A DNA stretch of 64,000 bases from Fen-549 sp964636655. Lineage in GTDB: Bacteria; Actinomycetota; Thermoleophilia; Gaiellales; Gaiellaceae. Below, piece after piece: positions 29,498 through 38,186 of this stretch. The position numbers were made by a program, and so were the translations under genes. Position 1 is the stretch's first letter; each line of letters opens with the position of its first letter. Where the stretch lies: contig CAZWTK010000004.1 of the NCBI GenBank assembly GCA_964636655.1, positions 18,416-82,415 of the forward strand, written 5' to 3'. The notes under the pieces are model-generated. The model was not told the DNA's origin. It saw only the letters and a list, made by a program, of their open reading frames with translations, and did not search any database.

Positions 29498-30162
29498 GCC
29501 GGATTGTCGTCAAGTTGGGCGGCGCCGTCGCACGCGACGCGATCTCCTATCCGCTCGCGCTCGCAGGCGAAGGACATGCGGTCTGCATCGTGCACGGCGC
29601 AGGGCCGCAGATCTCGCTCGAGATGGCGCGGCGGGGAATCGAGGTCTCCTTCGTCCACGGCCGGCGCGTTACGACGCCCGAGGCGCTCGAGGTCGTGCGC
29701 GACGCACTGGCGCTGGTCAACGGCGAGTTGGTGCAAGCTCTCGGCGAGCGTGCCGTCGGCTTTATGGGCGACGAGATCGGGCTGGAGGCCGAGCAGGTGA
29801 CCGAGTTGGGCCTGGTTGGGAACCCGCTACCCAGCTCGCCCAGGTCGGTGATCGAGGCGCTCGCCGCGGGTCGCGTCCCGGTGATCGCTCCGCTCGCACG
29901 TGGGCCCCTCAACGTGAACGCCGACGAGGCGGCGGCTATGCTCGCGGTCGGGATCGAAGCCGAGCGCGTCCACTTCGTCACCGACGTTCCCGGGCTACTG
30001 ATGGGCGGCGACGTCGTCGCCTCGATCCACGCCCACGAGGCCGAGCAGCTGCTCTCCGGCGGCGAGCTGAAAGGCGGGATCATTCCCAAGCTCCGGGCTG
30101 CGGTGCACGCCGCCCGCCAGGGCGTCATCGCCGAGATCGGCGAGACGGCGGTGATCGCATGA
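29494..30162 (+). CDS. argB: Acetylglutamate kinase (short form)
   Basis: This 222-residue amino-acid kinase phosphorylates N-acetylglutamate. It starts at a GTG that overlaps the argJ stop and shows VVKLGGAV near 5-12, VHGAGPQI near 34-41, LNVNADEAAAMLA near 141-153 and GGIIPKLRAA near 194-203. The usual length is 260-300 residues; the loss is mostly in the N-terminal region before VHGAGPQI, where the segment with the DV...L motif is shortened. All main substrate and ATP motifs are kept, and its position within the arg operon supports the call. Confidence 0.88.
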   Translation: MSRIVVKLGGAVARDAISYPLALAGEGHAVCIVHGAGPQISLEMARRGIEVSFVHGRRVTTPEALEVVRDALALVNGELVQALGERAVGFMGDEIGLEAEQVTELGLVGNPLPSSPRSVIEALAAGRVPVIAPLARGPLNVNADEAAAMLAVGIEAERVHFVTDVPGLLMGGDVVASIHAHEAEQLLSGGELKGGIIPKLRAAVHAARQGVIAEIGETAVIA

Positions 30163-31295
30163 GCAAGCTGCAAGAAACGAACTTGCTGCCGATCTACGCA
30201 CGCGCCCCGGTCACCTTCGTCGAGGGCGACGGCTGCTGGCTGATCGACGACAACGGCGAGCGCTACCTCGATTTTGCCGGCGGTATCGCCGTTATCGGGT
30301 TGGGACATCGCCACCCGGCCTCCACTCGCGCCGCGCACGAGCAGCTCGACCGGCTCTGGCATGTCTCCAATCTCTACTGGACGGTTCCGATGATGGAGCT
30401 GGCGAAAAAGCTCTCCGATCAATTCGGCGGCGCCCAGGCCTTCTTCTGTAACTCCGGCACCGAGGCGATCGAGGCAGCGATCAAGTACGCGCGCAAGGCA
30501 ACCGGAAAGGTCGGCGCCGTAGCGCTCGAGGGATCGTTCCACGGCCGTACGATGGGCAGTCTCTCGGTCACCGGGCAGCCGGTGCAGCGCGAGACGTTTG
30601 CGCCGTTACTCAACCAGGTCAGCTTCGCCTTCCTCAACAACCCCCTTTCGCTCCGCGCCGCCGCGCTTGCCGACACGGGCCTGATCATCATGGAGCCGAT
30701 TCTGGGCAACGGCGGCGTACGCCCGATCGATATCGAGTTTGCACACGCGGCCCGCGCGCTCGCCGACGAGCTCGGCGCGCTGCTCTGCTTCGACGAGGTG
30801 CAGACCGGCGTCGGCAGAACGGGCTCCTTCTTCGCCTTCGAGAGCCTGGGCGTCAAGCCCGATCTGGTCACACTGGCCAAGGGACTGGCCAACGGCCTCC
30901 CGATCGGCGCGCTGCTGGTGGCGGACGGCGTCAGCGGGGGGCTCGAGCCGGGCGACCACGCCTCGACTTTCGGCGGTAACCCGGTGTCCTGCGCCGCCGC
31001 TTGCGCCGTCGTCGACGCAATCGACGAGGAGCTGCTCGGGGGCATACAGGCGATGGGCGAGCGGCTGGCCTCCGGGCTGCGCGAGCTTCCCGGCGTCTTG
31101 GAGGTACGCGGCGCCGGCCTGCTGATCGGCGCCGATGTGGAGGGCACTGCCGTGGACGTCGCGGCGAAAGCGCTCGAGCACCGGCTGCTCGTCACCACCT
31201 GCGGGAACAACTCGATCCGGCTGACGCCTCCTCTCACCGTTTCGGCGGGACTGGTCGATCAAGCCCTGGCAATTCTTCGGGAGGTACTGGCATGA
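30159..31295 (+). CDS. argD: Acetylornithine aminotransferase
   Basis: This 378-residue class III aminotransferase uses pyridoxal phosphate and glutamate to make N-acetylornithine. It has the cofactor-phosphate motif CNSGTEAIEAAIK near 97-109, the conserved Asp in LCFDEVQTGVGRTG near 208-221, and the Lys that binds the cofactor in LAKGLANGLPIGA near 242-254. It overlaps argB and argR by four bases, so translation is coupled. Confidence 0.94.
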   Translation: MSKLQETNLLPIYARAPVTFVEGDGCWLIDDNGERYLDFAGGIAVIGLGHRHPASTRAAHEQLDRLWHVSNLYWTVPMMELAKKLSDQFGGAQAFFCNSGTEAIEAAIKYARKATGKVGAVALEGSFHGRTMGSLSVTGQPVQRETFAPLLNQVSFAFLNNPLSLRAAALADTGLIIMEPILGNGGVRPIDIEFAHAARALADELGALLCFDEVQTGVGRTGSFFAFESLGVKPDLVTLAKGLANGLPIGALLVADGVSGGLEPGDHASTFGGNPVSCAAACAVVDAIDEELLGGIQAMGERLASGLRELPGVLEVRGAGLLIGADVEGTAVDVAAKALEHRLLVTTCGNNSIRLTPPLTVSAGLVDQALAILREVLA

Positions 31296-31774
31296 ACAAG
31301 AGCGATCGCCACGCCGTGATCCTGCGCCTCGTCCGCGAACGCGAGATCGCGACCCAGGACGAGCTGGCCCAGGCGCTACACGAGCTCGGCCACGAGGTCG
31401 TGCAGACGACCGTCTCGCGCGACATCACCGAGCTGGGCCTGGTCAAGGTGCGAGGCGCGGGCGGCAGGCTCGTTTACGCGCCGGCCGCCGGAGCGAACGG
31501 CCACCGCCGCCAGGCGCAGCTCGCCGAGGCCTTCAGGCGCTGGGCGCTCGGCTGCGAGTCGAGCGGGAACCTGGTCGTCCTGACCACCCCGCCGGGCTTC
31601 GCCGGAGCGCTGGCCCAGGAGATCGACGACGCCCACCTGCCGCACATCCTCGCCACCCTCGCCGGTGAGAACACGATCTTCGTCGTGGCCCGCGAGGGAG
31701 TGCCGGGCGCCGAGCTCGCCGAGGAGCTCCGAAGCGATCTTTTGGCCGGGCTAGATATCGAGAGCAACAGATGA
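31292..31774 (+). CDS. argR: Arginine repressor
   Basis: This 160-residue regulator has an N-terminal winged helix (about 1-70; TQDELAQALHELGHEVVQTT followed by VSRDITELGLVKV). The C-terminal oligomerisation and arginine-binding domain (about 80-150) contains ILATLAGENTIFVVAR. It would form a hexamer with arginine and repress the operon; the direct repeat over the argC promoter is the likely target. Start ATG 31292 overlaps the argD stop by four bases. Confidence 0.94.
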   Translation: MNKSDRHAVILRLVREREIATQDELAQALHELGHEVVQTTVSRDITELGLVKVRGAGGRLVYAPAAGANGHRRQAQLAEAFRRWALGCESSGNLVVLTTPPGFAGALAQEIDDAHLPHILATLAGENTIFVVAREGVPGAELAEELRSDLLAGLDIESNR

Positions 31775-31783
31775 GGAGTCGAG

Positions 31784-32986
31784 ATGAGTAGGACTGCGGT
31801 CCTTTGTTATTCCGGTGGCCTGGACACGACCTGCGCGATCTGCTGGCTGAAAGAGGACTACGGCTTCGATGACGTCGTGGCGGTAATGGCCGACGTAGGC
31901 CAGGAGTACGACCTCGAGCAGGCGATTCGACGCGGCGAGGTAGCCGGCGCGAAGGAGATCCTCGTGCTCGACCTGAAGGAGCGCTTCGCAAACGGCATCG
32001 TCGCCCAGGCGATCAAGACCAACGCGCTCTACGAGGGACGCTATCCCCTCGTGTCGGCTCTCTCGCGCCCGCTTATCGCCGGCGCGGTCGCTGAGGTTGC
32101 CCTCGAGCAGCAGGCCGAGGCGCTGGTGCACGGCTGCACCGGTAAGGGCAACGACCAGCTCCGCTTCGACTACGCCTTCAAGGCCAACTACCCGGGCGTC
32201 AAAGTGATCGCTCCGCTGCGCGACAAGGTGCGCACGCGCGAAGAGGAGATCATCTACGCGCAGGAGCGCGGGATCCCGATCACCAACAGCAAGGAGTCGC
32301 CCTACTCGATCGACGAGAACCTGTTCGGCCGCGCGATCGAGTCGGGGATGCTGGAGGATCCCTGGAACGCCCCGCCCGAGGAGCCCTACACGATGACCTC
32401 AGACCCGACCAAGGCGCCCGCGCCGAAGGAGGCCGTGGTCGGGTTCGAGGCCGGCGTCCCCGCCTCGCTCGACGGTAATAAGCTGCCTCTCTACGAGCTA
32501 ATCCACCAGTTGAACACCGAGGCCGGCAAGTACGGGATCGGCCGTATCGACATGATCGAGAACCGCGCGATCGGAATCAAGAGCCGCGAGGTTTACGAGG
32601 CGCCGGCCGCCACCTGCCTGATCGAGGCGCACAAGGCGCTCGAGGATCTCATCCTGACTCGGGACGAGCTGCGCCTGAAGCACTATCTGGAAGTGCGCTG
32701 GACGGAGATCGTCTACGAAGGCAAGTGGTTCAGCCCGGCGCGCGAAGCAATCGACGCCTTCGTCGACCACACGCAAACTTTGGTCACGGGCGAGGTACGG
32801 CTACACCTACGGGGTGGCCAGGCCGTGGTGGTCGGACGCCGTTCCGAAAACGCCCTCTACTCCGAGACGCTGGCGTCCTACGGGGCATCCGACACCTTCC
32901 CGCACGAGGCGGCCGAGGGACTGATCACCCTCCTCTCGCTCGAGACGGAGGCCGTCGCGGCGCGGGCGAGAAAGAAGGGTAGGTAG
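31784..32986 (+). CDS. argG: Argininosuccinate synthase
   Basis: This 400-residue enzyme joins citrulline and aspartate with ATP. It begins with the PP-loop motif AVLCYSGGLDTTCAI near 5-19 and contains GCTGKGNDQLRFD near 115-127. Length and motifs match the family over its whole length. It is nine bases after argR and four bases before argH. No ornithine carbamoyltransferase (argF) gene is present in this operon or window, so the preceding step must be encoded elsewhere. Confidence 0.96.
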   Translation: MSRTAVLCYSGGLDTTCAICWLKEDYGFDDVVAVMADVGQEYDLEQAIRRGEVAGAKEILVLDLKERFANGIVAQAIKTNALYEGRYPLVSALSRPLIAGAVAEVALEQQAEALVHGCTGKGNDQLRFDYAFKANYPGVKVIAPLRDKVRTREEEIIYAQERGIPITNSKESPYSIDENLFGRAIESGMLEDPWNAPPEEPYTMTSDPTKAPAPKEAVVGFEAGVPASLDGNKLPLYELIHQLNTEAGKYGIGRIDMIENRAIGIKSREVYEAPAATCLIEAHKALEDLILTRDELRLKHYLEVRWTEIVYEGKWFSPAREAIDAFVDHTQTLVTGEVRLHLRGGQAVVVGRRSENALYSETLASYGASDTFPHEAAEGLITLLSLETEAVAARARKKGR

Positions 32987-32990
32987 AGCC

Positions 32991-34229
32991 GTGGCGCTCT
33001 GGTCCGACAGAGTCGAGAAGAAGCTCGCGCCCGAGGTGGCGGCGTTTCTGCGCGCGCCCGACCGCGAGCTTCTGCCCTACGACTGCGCAGCCTCCAAGCA
33101 GCATGCCGAGCGCCTGCGCGGCGCCGGATTGCTGACGGGCGAGGAGCTGGAGCAGATCTCCGAGGCGCTCGATCGAATTGTCCGTGAGGGCGGGGTGATC
33201 GACACCGACGAGGACGTCCATTCCGCGATCGAGCGCATGCTCGGCGACCTGGGGCGCAAGATCCACGCCGGCCGCTCGCGCAACGACCAGGTCGTGGCGG
33301 CCATGCGTCTCTACGTGCTCGAAGCCTGCGAGGAGGCAAGCGAGGGAATCCGCCTACTTGCGGTCGCATTGCTTGACCGGGCGGAGGCCGAGGCCGAGAC
33401 GCTGGTCCCCGGCTACACGCACATGCAGCGCGCTCAGCCGGTGACGCTTGGACATCACCTGCTTGCCTGGGTCGAGATGCTCGAGCGCGATCTCGTGCGC
33501 TTCGGCGCGGCTAAAACGGCTTCGCGGCCCAGTCCGCTCGGGGCGGGTGCCCTGGCCGGCTCGACGCTGCCGCTACCCGCGCCCGAGGGGCAGATACGCA
33601 ACTCGCTCGACGCCGTTGCCGATCGCGACTTTGCAATCGACTATCTGTACGCGGGCGCCGCCTGCTTCTCGCACCTCTCGCGGATGGCGATGGAGCTGTG
33701 CCTCTGGGCGAGCGCCGAGTACGGCTTCCTGCGCCTACCCGAGGAGGCCGCCACCGGCTCCTCGATGATGCCGCAGAAGCTCAACCCGGACGTCGCCGAG
33801 CTGGTACGCGGCAAGGCCGGAACGGCCGCCGGACGCCTCGCCGGCCTCCTAGCGGTTCTCAAGGGCCTGCCGCTCGCCTACAACCAAGATCTCCAGGAAG
33901 ACAAGCAGGCGGTCTTCTCGGCCCGGCGCGACCTTCGCGGTGCGCTCGCCGCGTTCACCGTGCTCGTGCGCGAAAGCGAGTTCAAGCGCGAGCGGATGGC
34001 CGAAGCGGTTTCCGATCCGCTGCTGTTGGCCACCGACGCCGCCGAGAAGCTCGTCGCCGAAGGGACTCCTTTCCGCGACGCCTACGGCGAAGTCGCTCGC
34101 TCGGTTCGCGACGGGAGCTTCGAGCCACCGTCGTCCGCGGGCGAGAGCGTCGGCAAGCGCCGGGCGCCCGGGCCCGGCGCGGTGAAGGACGCCGTAGTGG
34201 CTGCGAAGCGGCGGCTCTCGTTGCCGTGA
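32991..34229 (+). CDS. argH: Argininosuccinate lyase
   Basis: This 412-residue fumarase-superfamily enzyme cleaves argininosuccinate to arginine and fumarate. It contains AGRSRNDQV near 97-105, the GYTHMQRAQPV motif near 140-150 and the signature GSSMMPQKLNPD near 258-269 with the catalytic Ser. The start is GTG 32991, four bases after the argG stop. It is shorter than the usual 455-470 residues, mainly at the C terminus. The next gene, a GNAT acetyltransferase, overlaps its stop. Confidence 0.94.
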   Translation: MALWSDRVEKKLAPEVAAFLRAPDRELLPYDCAASKQHAERLRGAGLLTGEELEQISEALDRIVREGGVIDTDEDVHSAIERMLGDLGRKIHAGRSRNDQVVAAMRLYVLEACEEASEGIRLLAVALLDRAEAEAETLVPGYTHMQRAQPVTLGHHLLAWVEMLERDLVRFGAAKTASRPSPLGAGALAGSTLPLPAPEGQIRNSLDAVADRDFAIDYLYAGAACFSHLSRMAMELCLWASAEYGFLRLPEEAATGSSMMPQKLNPDVAELVRGKAGTAAGRLAGLLAVLKGLPLAYNQDLQEDKQAVFSARRDLRGALAAFTVLVRESEFKRERMAEAVSDPLLLATDAAEKLVAEGTPFRDAYGEVARSVRDGSFEPPSSAGESVGKRRAPGPGAVKDAVVAAKRRLSLP

Positions 34230-34645
34230 GCCCCTTCGCGGTTAGACCAGCCAGAATCGAGGATGCGTGCTCGATTCTCGAGCTCTGGCGTCTGGCCGGA
34301 TCGTTCCCTACCCGCACTGACAACGAAGAGAGCATCCGCTCGCTGATCGCGTACGACCCGGAAGCCGTTCTGGTCGCAGAGGAGGATGGCGAGTTGATAG
34401 GCACTCTCCTCGCCGCTTTCGACGGTTGGCGCGGTGCGCTCTTCCGGCTGGCCGTGCTGCCCGAGCACCGGCGCGCCGGAATCGGGCAGGCGCTCGTGGC
34501 CGCGGGCGAACGCAGCCTGAGTGCGCGCGGCGCCGCGCGCATCAACCTCTACGCGATCAGAGCGGAGATCGGGGCCGGCGAGTTCTGGCTTGCCAGCGGT
34601 TACACGCCTGACGATCGCACCCGTCGTTACGTCAAGAACCTTTAG
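34226..34645 (+). CDS. GNAT N-acetyltransferase coupled to argH (possible N-acetylglutamate synthase)
   Basis: This 139-residue protein starts at a GTG that overlaps the argH stop. It has the GNAT fold: an early helix pair, a beta strand VLVAEEDGELIGTLLAAF near 45-62, and the acetyl-CoA motif LAVLPEHRRAGIGQAL near 71-86. Being the last coupled gene of an arginine operon, it may make N-acetylglutamate, which the cyclic ArgJ pathway needs for priming. ArgH fused to a GNAT domain is known in some bacteria. It could also acetylate something unrelated. Confidence 0.75.
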   Translation: MSPFAVRPARIEDACSILELWRLAGSFPTRTDNEESIRSLIAYDPEAVLVAEEDGELIGTLLAAFDGWRGALFRLAVLPEHRRAGIGQALVAAGERSLSARGAARINLYAIRAEIGAGEFWLASGYTPDDRTRRYVKNL

Positions 34646-34733
34646 ATCACTGGGCCTCGTCGCCCCCGCGGGTCGATTTATCGAACCCGCCGGCGAGTAG
34701 TGCCACTCCGGCGTCTACATTCACGTCAGAGAC

Positions 34734-34765
34734 GGCAAGGGCCCGAGTCTGGTCGGGCCCTTGCC
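34734..34765. terminator. Strong bidirectional terminator between arg operon and amt
   Basis: A perfect 13-bp stem (GGCAAGGGCCCGA and TCGGGCCCTTGCC) with a six-base loop lies between the convergent arg operon and amt genes. It is followed on the plus strand by a T/C-rich stretch (TCTCTCTGG). Position and stability suggest it ends transcripts from both sides. Confidence 0.8.
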
Positions 34766-34831
34766 TCTCTGGGGAGTCCTATCCCTCGCTCGGGCGAACC
34801 TCGCTCGGAATAGGAAGCGCGGAGGTCTCGC

Positions 34832-36226
34832 TCAGGCCCCCGACGCTCCTGGTGCCACTGTGGGCGGTGCCGAAGACACGGAGCCCAGGTGGGCGTGCGA
34901 CTCGGTCCCGTAGCCGCCGGGGACCGGGATGTAGAACTCGGGATATCCCCACATCCCGTGTTCGTGGACGTCGAGGCCCTCGCTCTCGACCTCCGGCTTG
35001 ACGCGGATGCCCCACAGCTTGTCCATCACCCATAGAACGGCGAAGGAAGCTCCGAACACCCAGACGCCGACCGCGACGAGACCCAGTGCCTGTACACCGA
35101 GCTGGTGGAAACCGCCGCCGTAGACGAGACCTTTCCTTCCTACTCCCGTTGCCGCGATTGCGGTCGGGGAGGCGAAGAGACCGCAGGCGAGCGTTCCCCA
35201 TACACCGGACATACCGTGCACCGAGAGCGCGCCGACCGGGTCGTCAATGCCGATCCGCTCGACGAAGATGACGCCGAAGACGGCGATCATCCCCGAGACG
35301 ATGCCGATCACGATCGCAGACCACGGAGCGACGAAGCCCGATGCCGCGGTGATCGCGACCAGAGCAGCCAGCGCCCCGTTCAGCATCATCGAGACGTCCG
35401 GCTTCTTGAGGTAGACCCAGGCGGTGAGGATGCCGGAAACAGCGCCCGCCGCCGCCGCGATATTCGTCAGCAGCGCAACGTAGGCGAAGTAGCCGACATG
35501 CGCTCCCGTGATCACGCTCAACGTCGAGCCGGGGTTGAAGCCGAACCATCCGAACCACAGGATCAGCGTGCCGAGAATCGCGAACGGCATGTTGTGGCCC
35601 GGAATCGCGTTTGCACGCCCATCCGTTCCGAACTTGCCGATCCGCGGCCCCAGTATGAGCACGCCCGCCAGCCCGGCCAGAGCACCCTGGTAGTGCACGA
35701 CCGTCGAGCCTGCGAAGTCCTGCATGCCCTTCGACGCCAACCAGCCGCTCGTGTGCCAGATCCAGTGCGAAGTAACCGAGTAGATGAGCGTGAAGATCAC
35801 TCCGAACACGAAGTAGACCCAGAGCTTCGCTCGCTCGGCTAACGCGCCCCAGACAATCGCCAGCGAGACGCCGGCGAAGACGACCTCGAACAGGTAGCCC
35901 GCGGCGCCCGGGATGGCGAAGATACTGAACGGCTTTCCGCCGATCGCGACCATTGAATCGATCGACGGGAAAAAGCCGCTGGTGCCGGTCAACTTACTCA
36001 GATCACCACTGCCGTCTCCGAAAGCGATGCCGAAACCGACAGCCCAGTAGACGAGTGAGGCGATGGCGAAAATCAGGACGTTCTTGCCGGCGATATGCGC
36101 CGCATTCTTCATCCTGGTGAGACCGGCTTCGAGGAACGCGAAGCCAGCCTGCATGAACATCACGAGGACGGCTGCGATGACAACCCAGATCGTGCTCGCA
36201 GCGACTGCCAGCTGTTGGTTAGTCAT
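34832..36226 (-). CDS. amt: Ammonium transporter
   Basis: This 464-residue inner-membrane channel has an N-terminal helix and about eleven further membrane helices. The family motif DFAGSTVVHYQGALAG near 160-175 has the first pore histidine, and the second pore histidine is in LSVHGMSGVWGTLACG near 315-330. It brings in ammonium for the glutamine synthetases encoded upstream. Its start shares one base with the glnK stop, so PII and channel are made together, as is usual because GlnK plugs Amt. A cytoplasmic tail of about 50 residues ends the protein. Confidence 0.96.
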   Translation of the reverse strand: MTNQQLAVAASTIWVVIAAVLVMFMQAGFAFLEAGLTRMKNAAHIAGKNVLIFAIASLVYWAVGFGIAFGDGSGDLSKLTGTSGFFPSIDSMVAIGGKPFSIFAIPGAAGYLFEVVFAGVSLAIVWGALAERAKLWVYFVFGVIFTLIYSVTSHWIWHTSGWLASKGMQDFAGSTVVHYQGALAGLAGVLILGPRIGKFGTDGRANAIPGHNMPFAILGTLILWFGWFGFNPGSTLSVITGAHVGYFAYVALLTNIAAAAGAVSGILTAWVYLKKPDVSMMLNGALAALVAITAASGFVAPWSAIVIGIVSGMIAVFGVIFVERIGIDDPVGALSVHGMSGVWGTLACGLFASPTAIAATGVGRKGLVYGGGFHQLGVQALGLVAVGVWVFGASFAVLWVMDKLWGIRVKPEVESEGLDVHEHGMWGYPEFYIPVPGGYGTESHAHLGSVSSAPPTVAPGASGA

Positions 36227-36582
36227 CAGTCGTCCACCTCGATGTACTTCTCGAGAGGCTTACCGGTGCGGTTGTGCGTGACGCTCGAGACCTGACTCGT
36301 CCAAACGAGTCCGTCGCCCGAGACATCGCCGCTCCGCGCCGCATCGACGATCGCTGCAGCGACGCTCTCTGCGAGCTCATCCTTTACAATGAAGGTCAGC
36401 AGCGCTTTTGGGAGAAAGCGCGATTCGAACACTCGGCCACGGTATTCATGCGAGATTCCTCGCTGACGACCGTGGCCGATCGCTTCTACCACCGTGACTC
36501 CGACGTGGCCGGTCGCGTCTTCAACCGCGTCGATTACCGTCTCCACGCGATCGCGGACTACGACCGCTTCCACTTTGATCAT
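36226..36582 (-). CDS. glnK: PII signal protein GlnK lacking the T-loop tyrosine
   Basis: This 118-residue PII-family protein starts MIKVEAVVV. The T-loop reads GRQRGISHEYRGRVFESRFLPK (about 38-59). Aligned with GlnB/GlnK, the Tyr51 that is uridylylated or adenylylated is Phe52 here, while Tyr47 matches the unmodified Tyr46. The B-loop (AARSGDVSGDGLVW) has one extra residue. It should still bind ATP/ADP and 2-oxoglutarate and gate Amt, but cannot be modified at the usual site. It has an AGGAGGTGAG ribosome-binding site and overlaps amt by one base. Confidence 0.9.
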   Translation of the reverse strand: MIKVEAVVVRDRVETVIDAVEDATGHVGVTVVEAIGHGRQRGISHEYRGRVFESRFLPKALLTFIVKDELAESVAAAIVDAARSGDVSGDGLVWTSQVSSVTHNRTGKPLEKYIEVDD

Positions 36583-36623
36583 CTTCTCTCACCTCCTGTT
36601 GGCTGTTGGTGTTGAAGAGAGGA

Positions 36624-36650
36624 GCCGGGGGAGACAGGCTCTCCCCCGGC
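36624..36650 (-). terminator. Intercistronic hairpin between glnA1 and glnK
   Basis: A perfect 11-bp stem (arms 36624-36634 and 36640-36650, five-base loop) is followed on the minus strand by TCCTCTCTTC. It would stop or slow part of the transcription, giving less glnK-amt than glnA1 mRNA, or protect the glnA1 3' end. The T tract is interrupted, so termination is likely partial. Confidence 0.55.
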
Positions 36651-36658
36651 CACGAACC

Positions 36659-36690
36659 GGGACGGATCGGCGATCAGCGCGATTCGTCCC
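36659..36690 (-). terminator. Second intercistronic hairpin after glnA1
   Basis: An 11-bp stem with one G-T pair (arms 36659-36669 and 36680-36690) lies 19 bases after the glnA1 stop codon and just before the other hairpin. It has no T run, so it may be an RNA-stability element or one half of a tandem partial terminator. Confidence 0.45.
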
Positions 36691-36709
36691 TGCCACGACG
36701 ACCTCTCCG

Positions 36710-38155
36710 TTATGCGTCGTAGTAGAGAGCGAACTCGGCCGGGTGCACGCGCAGCCGGACGAAATCGACCTCGTTCTCTCGCTTCCAGTCGATCCAGGTG
36801 CGGACCAGGTCCTCGCTGAATACGCCACCCTTGAGCAGGAACTCGTGATCGGCCTCGAGCGCGTCGAGCGCCTCGGCCAGCGATCCAGGTACCTGCGGGA
36901 TGTCCGTCGCCTCTTCGAACAGGTCGAAGTCGGCCGGCTCGCCCGCGTCGATCCCCTTCTCGATTCCATCCAGGCCCGCCATGAGCATGGCCGAGAAGGC
37001 GAGGTAGGGATTCGCCGTAACATCCGGTGGGCGGAACTCGAGCCGCTTCGCCTTGGGCGACTCCGAGTACATCGGCACGCGGATGCAGGCCGAGCGGTTG
37101 CGCTGCGAGTAGACGAGGTTGACCGGAGCCTCGTAGCCAGGCACGAGCCTGCGGTAGCTGTTCGTCGTAGGAGCACAGAAGGCCAGTACCGACGGCGCGT
37201 GCTTGAGCAGGCCGCCGATGTAGCTGCGGGCCAGCTGGGACAACCCCGCGTAGCCGGACTTATCGGCGAATAGCGGCGTGCCCTCCTTCCACAGCGACTG
37301 GTGCGTGTGCATGCCCGAGCCGTTGTCGCCGAACAGCGGCTTCGGCATGAAGGTCGCGGTCTTGCCGGCGCGCTTCGCCACGTTCTTGACGACGTACTTG
37401 TAGATCATGACCTGGTCGGCCATCTTCAGTAGCGAGTCAAACTTCATGTTGATCTCGCACTGGCCGGCGGTCGCGACCTCGTGATGGTGGAACTCGCAGC
37501 TGATTCCGAGCGATGCAAGCGTCAGCACCATTTCGGAGCGAAGGTCCTGGAGAGTGTCGTGTGGAGCGGGCGGGAAATAGCCCTCCTTCTCGCGGATCGT
37601 GTATCCGAGGCCCGGCTTACCGCTGTTCCAGTGCGCCTCAGCGGAATCGATCTCATAGCCCGTCCGTTGAGGCTCGAGGTCGAAGGAGACCGAGTCGAAG
37701 ACGAAGAACTCGCACTCGGGCCCGATGAAGACGGTGTCGGCGACGCCGGTCGAGCGCAGGTATTCCTCGGCTCGTTTAGCCACGAAGCGCGGGTCCTTGT
37801 CGTAGGGACCGCCGGTGACCGGGTCGCGAATGTCGCAGATGAGCGAGAGCGTCGAGTCGGCAGTGAAGGGATCGACGATCGCGGTCGCCGGGTCGGGGAC
37901 GAGCAGCATGTCCGATTCGTCGATCGCCTGCCAGCCCCTGATCGAGGAGCCGTCGAAGCCGAGTCCGTGCGCGAACGCCGACTCGTCGAACGCGGCGAGC
38001 GGCATCGAGACGTGTTGCCAACGGCCGAGCAGATCGACGAACTTGAGATCGACGATCTTGGTGTCAACGCCCTCGGCGAACTCGAGCGCCTCCTTCGGGG
38101 CGACCGAGGGGCCCGCCTCGATGAACTGCTTGAGTTCGATATCCATGTCCGACAT
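36710..38155 (-). CDS. glnA: Glutamine synthetase, type I, lacking the adenylylation tyrosine
   Basis: This 481-residue enzyme makes glutamine from glutamate, ammonia and ATP and forms dodecamers. It has GFDGSSIRGW near 67-76, the metal ligands around GPECEFFVFD near 145-154, FMPKPLFGDNGSGMHTHQS near 269-287 and NRSACIRVP near 353-361. In the segment that normally carries the adenylylated Tyr397 (NLYDLPPEE), this protein reads ADFDLFEEATDIP (408-420): four residues are missing and the Tyr position is Phe. The start at 38155 has GGAGG nine bases upstream. Two intrinsic terminators precede it in the leader. Confidence 0.94.
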   Translation of the reverse strand: MSDMDIELKQFIEAGPSVAPKEALEFAEGVDTKIVDLKFVDLLGRWQHVSMPLAAFDESAFAHGLGFDGSSIRGWQAIDESDMLLVPDPATAIVDPFTADSTLSLICDIRDPVTGGPYDKDPRFVAKRAEEYLRSTGVADTVFIGPECEFFVFDSVSFDLEPQRTGYEIDSAEAHWNSGKPGLGYTIREKEGYFPPAPHDTLQDLRSEMVLTLASLGISCEFHHHEVATAGQCEINMKFDSLLKMADQVMIYKYVVKNVAKRAGKTATFMPKPLFGDNGSGMHTHQSLWKEGTPLFADKSGYAGLSQLARSYIGGLLKHAPSVLAFCAPTTNSYRRLVPGYEAPVNLVYSQRNRSACIRVPMYSESPKAKRLEFRPPDVTANPYLAFSAMLMAGLDGIEKGIDAGEPADFDLFEEATDIPQVPGSLAEALDALEADHEFLLKGGVFSEDLVRTWIDWKRENEVDFVRLRVHPAEFALYYDA

Positions 38156-38186
38156 TTGGGTTTTCCTCCCCATTCGTTGGTCCAAC

